Below, piece after piece: positions 61,674 to 64,000 of a DNA stretch of 64,000 bases (position 1 is its first letter; each line of letters begins with the position of its first letter). The DNA lies in assembly GCF_965137005.1 (NCBI RefSeq), contig NZ_CBCRXM010000004.1, positions 62,001-126,000 of the forward strand, written 5' to 3'. Position numbers and translations under genes: made by a program. The stretch comes from Sphingomonas_O antarctica (GTDB lineage: Bacteria; Pseudomonadota; Alphaproteobacteria; Sphingomonadales; Sphingomonadaceae). A model generated the notes under the pieces. It saw only the letters and a list, made by a program, of their open reading frames with translations, was not told the origin of the DNA and did no database searches.

Positions 61674-63047
61674 TTGGAATTGATCGTCATCGGCATTGTC
61701 GCGTTGCTGGCCGGACTGGCGATCGGCTGGCTGCTCGGCGGTCGCGGAACGTCGGCAGTGCGCGCCGAACATGCCGCAAGCGTGGCCCAGGGTGAAATGC
61801 TGCGCGCCCTGCGCGAAACGCTGGAGGCCGAGCGCGACAATGCAGTCGGCGAGTGCGGCTCGCTAAGGATTAAAATTGCCGATCTGACCGCGCGCAGCGA
61901 GGAACAGGCGGCGGCGCAGGCGCGCTTGCTCGCCGAATTGAAGGACGTCCGCGAGTCACTTCCGATCCAATTCAAGGCGATCGCCCAGACCACGCTCGAC
62001 GCCGCGCAGACCAAATTCCTCGAACGCGCCGACGAACGCTTCAAGCAATCCGAGGAAACCACCAAACTCGGCGTCACCGCGCTGATCCGTCCGGTGCAGG
62101 ACACGCTCAAGCGCTACGAAGAATCGGTCACCAAGGTCGAGGCCGAACGGCGCGATGCCTTTGGCGTCCTGCAGGGGCAGATCGAAGCGATGCGTACCGG
62201 CACCGAACGCGTCTCGGCCGAGGCCGCGAACCTCGTCAACGCGTTGCGCAATGCCCCCAAGGCGCGGGGACGCTGGGGCGAGCAGCAGTTGAAGAACGTC
62301 CTCGAAAGCTGCGGCCTCGCCGAACATACCGACTTCAAGACCGAAGTCAGTGTCGAGCATGACGGCGGACGCCTGCGCCCCGACGCGGTGGTCAACATTC
62401 CTGGAGGCAAGGCGTTGGTGATCGACGCCAAGGTGTCGCTCAACGCCTATCAGGATGCGTTCAACGCGGTCGACGACGACGCGCGCAAGCTCGGTCTTGC
62501 CGCGCACGCGACCTCGATGCGCAACCACGTCAACGCATTGGGCAACAAGGCCTATTGGAACCAGTTCGAGGACGCACCCGATTACGTCATCATGTTCGTC
62601 CCCGGCGAACATTTCCTGTCCGCGGCGTTGGAGCACGATCCGGGCCTATGGGATTTTGCCTTCGAGCGGCGCGTGCTTCTCGCGACCCCGACCAACCTCG
62701 TCGCCATCGCGCGCACCGTCGCCGCGGTGTGGCGGCAGGAAAAACTGGCCAAGGAAGCGCGCCAGATCGGTTTGCTCGGCAAGGAACTGTACGAGCGGCT
62801 GTCGGTGGTCGGCGAACATCTTGCCAGCACCGGGACGCATCTCAATCGCGCGGTCGGCTCGTTCAACAAGGCGACGAATTCCTACAACACGCGGTTGTTG
62901 TCGACGGGCAAGCGGTTTCGCGATCTCAACGTCGATACGGGCGGCCGCGACCTCGACGACCTGTCGGGAGTCGAAGCGCTCGCGAGCCATGTCGCCGTCG
63001 ATAACGTCATCGCGCTGCCCGAGCCCAAGGATGTCGCTGCGGGTTGA
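61674..63047 (+). CDS. rmuC: DNA recombination protein RmuC
   Basis: The product is 457 residues from a TTG start. An N-terminal membrane helix (about 2-22), a long coiled coil (about 30-170) and the RmuC nuclease-like domain (RGRWGEQQLKNVLESCGL, LRPDAVVNIPGGKALVIDAKVSLNAY and the helical tail) are visible. RmuC limits inversions at short repeats in E. coli. Earlier ATG codons do not fit; the TTG has AGGGG upstream. Confidence 0.94.
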   Translation: MELIVIGIVALLAGLAIGWLLGGRGTSAVRAEHAASVAQGEMLRALRETLEAERDNAVGECGSLRIKIADLTARSEEQAAAQARLLAELKDVRESLPIQFKAIAQTTLDAAQTKFLERADERFKQSEETTKLGVTALIRPVQDTLKRYEESVTKVEAERRDAFGVLQGQIEAMRTGTERVSAEAANLVNALRNAPKARGRWGEQQLKNVLESCGLAEHTDFKTEVSVEHDGGRLRPDAVVNIPGGKALVIDAKVSLNAYQDAFNAVDDDARKLGLAAHATSMRNHVNALGNKAYWNQFEDAPDYVIMFVPGEHFLSAALEHDPGLWDFAFERRVLLATPTNLVAIARTVAAVWRQEKLAKEARQIGLLGKELYERLSVVGEHLASTGTHLNRAVGSFNKATNSYNTRLLSTGKRFRDLNVDTGGRDLDDLSGVEALASHVAVDNVIALPEPKDVAAG

Positions 63048-63082
63048 TTGGCGTTTGCCCGCACAACTCCTAAATCGAAGCT

Positions 63083-64000
63083 ATGGCGCGAACTCCGGCC
63101 GGACGTCCTGATACCCCACGCGGTGAAACGCGCTTTCTCGAGGAGAAGGCGACGTTCGCCGTGCGTGGGTCGGACCAGCCCAATCTCGACGCGGGGGTGG
63201 CGGCGATCCGTAACGTGTTGCGGACGCTCCCCGCCAAGCCCGGCGTCTATCGCATGACCGACGCGCGTGGTGACGTGCTTTATGTCGGCAAGGCGCGCAC
63301 GCTGAAGAACCGCGTTTCGAACTATACCCAGGTCGCGCGCCTGTCGAAGCGGCTGCAACGCATGGTTGCGCAGACTCGGGGCATGACCATCGTCACGACG
63401 AACAACGAGGCCGAGGCGCTGTTGCTCGAAGCGCAGCTGATCAAGCGCTTCCGTCCCGCCTACAACGTCCTGCTGCGCGACGACAAAAGCTTCCCGTTCA
63501 TCCTGATCCGCGCCGATCACAAATATCCGCGCATCCAGAAGCATCGCGGCGCGCGGCGCGCCAAGGGCGACTATTACGGACCCTTCGCCAGCGCAGGTTC
63601 GGTTAACACCACGCTTAACGCACTGCAGAAGTTGTTCCTCTTAAGAAGCTGTACCGACAGCTTTTTTGCTAATCGCGACCGGCCATGCCTGCTGTATCAA
63701 ATCAAGCGTTGTTCGGCGCCGTGCGTCGACCGCATCGACCCGACTGGCTATGCCGAACTGGTCGGCGATGCGAAGGATTTCCTCGCGGGCAAGGCGACCA
63801 GCGTCCAGACAAAGATCCAAAGTGCGATGGGCGAAGCTGCCGAGGCCATGGACTTCGAACGCGCGGCGATGCTGCGCGACCGTCTCCGCGCGCTGACCTT
63901 CATTCAGGGTAGCCAGTTCATCAATGCCGAGGGCGTGGGCGATGCGGACATCTTTGCGCTCGCCTGCAAATCGGGTGTCCATTGCGTCCAGGCCTTTTTC
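63083..64000 (+). CDS. uvrC: UvrABC system protein C (5' part, partial)
   Basis: The frame opens at ATG 63083 and is still open at the right edge (306 codons seen). The GIY-YIG nuclease domain is clear: LPAKPGVYRMTDARGDVLYVGKARTL, NNEAEALLLEAQLIKRFRPAYNVLLRDDKSFP, YYGPFASAG, then the Cys-containing LRSCTDSFF/RPCLLYQIKRCSAPC and the UVR motif near the cut. It makes both incisions in nucleotide excision repair with UvrB (18557-20752). Confidence 0.97.
   Translation, partial: MARTPAGRPDTPRGETRFLEEKATFAVRGSDQPNLDAGVAAIRNVLRTLPAKPGVYRMTDARGDVLYVGKARTLKNRVSNYTQVARLSKRLQRMVAQTRGMTIVTTNNEAEALLLEAQLIKRFRPAYNVLLRDDKSFPFILIRADHKYPRIQKHRGARRAKGDYYGPFASAGSVNTTLNALQKLFLLRSCTDSFFANRDRPCLLYQIKRCSAPCVDRIDPTGYAELVGDAKDFLAGKATSVQTKIQSAMGEAAEAMDFERAAMLRDRLRALTFIQGSQFINAEGVGDADIFALACKSGVHCVQAFF

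Overview
The window is a contiguous, gene-dense, GC-rich chromosomal segment of an alphaproteobacterium, most likely Sphingomonadales (Sphingomonas-like). The signs are: two secreted proteins ending in a PEPxxWA-CTERM tail; the exosortase-A metabolic trio (acyl carrier protein, acyl-CoA ligase, PLP decarboxylase); a bamA-ompH-fabZ run with no lpxD, lpxA or lpxB; a class III type PHA synthase; TonB receptors; and a GTTC-N7-GTTC LexA box. There is no phage, IS element, CRISPR array or plasmid gene. Both ends cut genes: the end of nadD on the left and the start of uvrC on the right.

Layout. 1-1703: nadD-rsfS-(HExxH peptidase)-rlmH. 1669-4213 (minus): HNH nuclease, CorC-type transporter, tadA, small membrane protein. 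4348-6737: rpmB, phytase-like protein, glycine-zipper protein and a secreted protein broken at a run of 11 C. 6734-14902: vitamin B12 block (cobT, a cobalamin riboswitch, a BtuB-like receptor, a membrane protein, a second TonB receptor), with a PEPxxWA-CTERM protein and a frameshifted peptidyl-prolyl isomerase in between. 15078-18552: flavin reductase, PHA synthase with a small partner, GNAT, lipase-like hydrolase. 18557-26475: uvrB, DUF3617 lipoprotein, M20 hydrolase, MBL hydrolase, transglutaminase, Nudix hydrolase. 26476-27094: a gene-free stretch with a structured minus-strand RNA candidate. 27095-31820: galU, icd, psd-pssA and a small LexA-controlled membrane protein. 32155-43305: the envelope and translation superoperon rpsB-tsf-pyrH-frr-uppS-cdsA-dxr-rseP-bamA-ompH-fabZ-rpmE. 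43530-47511: tRNA-Ser, lytic transglycosylase, DacC, tmk, holB. 47528-53941: PEPxxWA-CTERM protein, queH, leuD, quinone reductase, zeta inhibitor-bolA-grxD, a secreted protein behind a BlaI/CopY-like operator, MBL hydrolase, DUF4230. 53981-57972: nadA and the exosortase-associated trio. 57966-64000: truA-fmt (minus), recR, VOC protein, def, VanZ-like, rmuC, uvrC.

How the parts connect. Many genes overlap by 4 bases (GTGA or ATGA), so translation is probably coupled within the operons. The B12 block joins uptake (btuB under a riboswitch) with cobalt insertion (cobT). The exosortase trio and the two PEPxxWA-CTERM proteins point to one surface-protein export system whose exosortase lies outside the window. 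No wholly new multi-gene system is evident. The most unusual items are the LexA-box small protein, the BlaI/CopY-type operator in front of an unknown secreted protein, the unassigned structured RNA and the two frameshifted genes.
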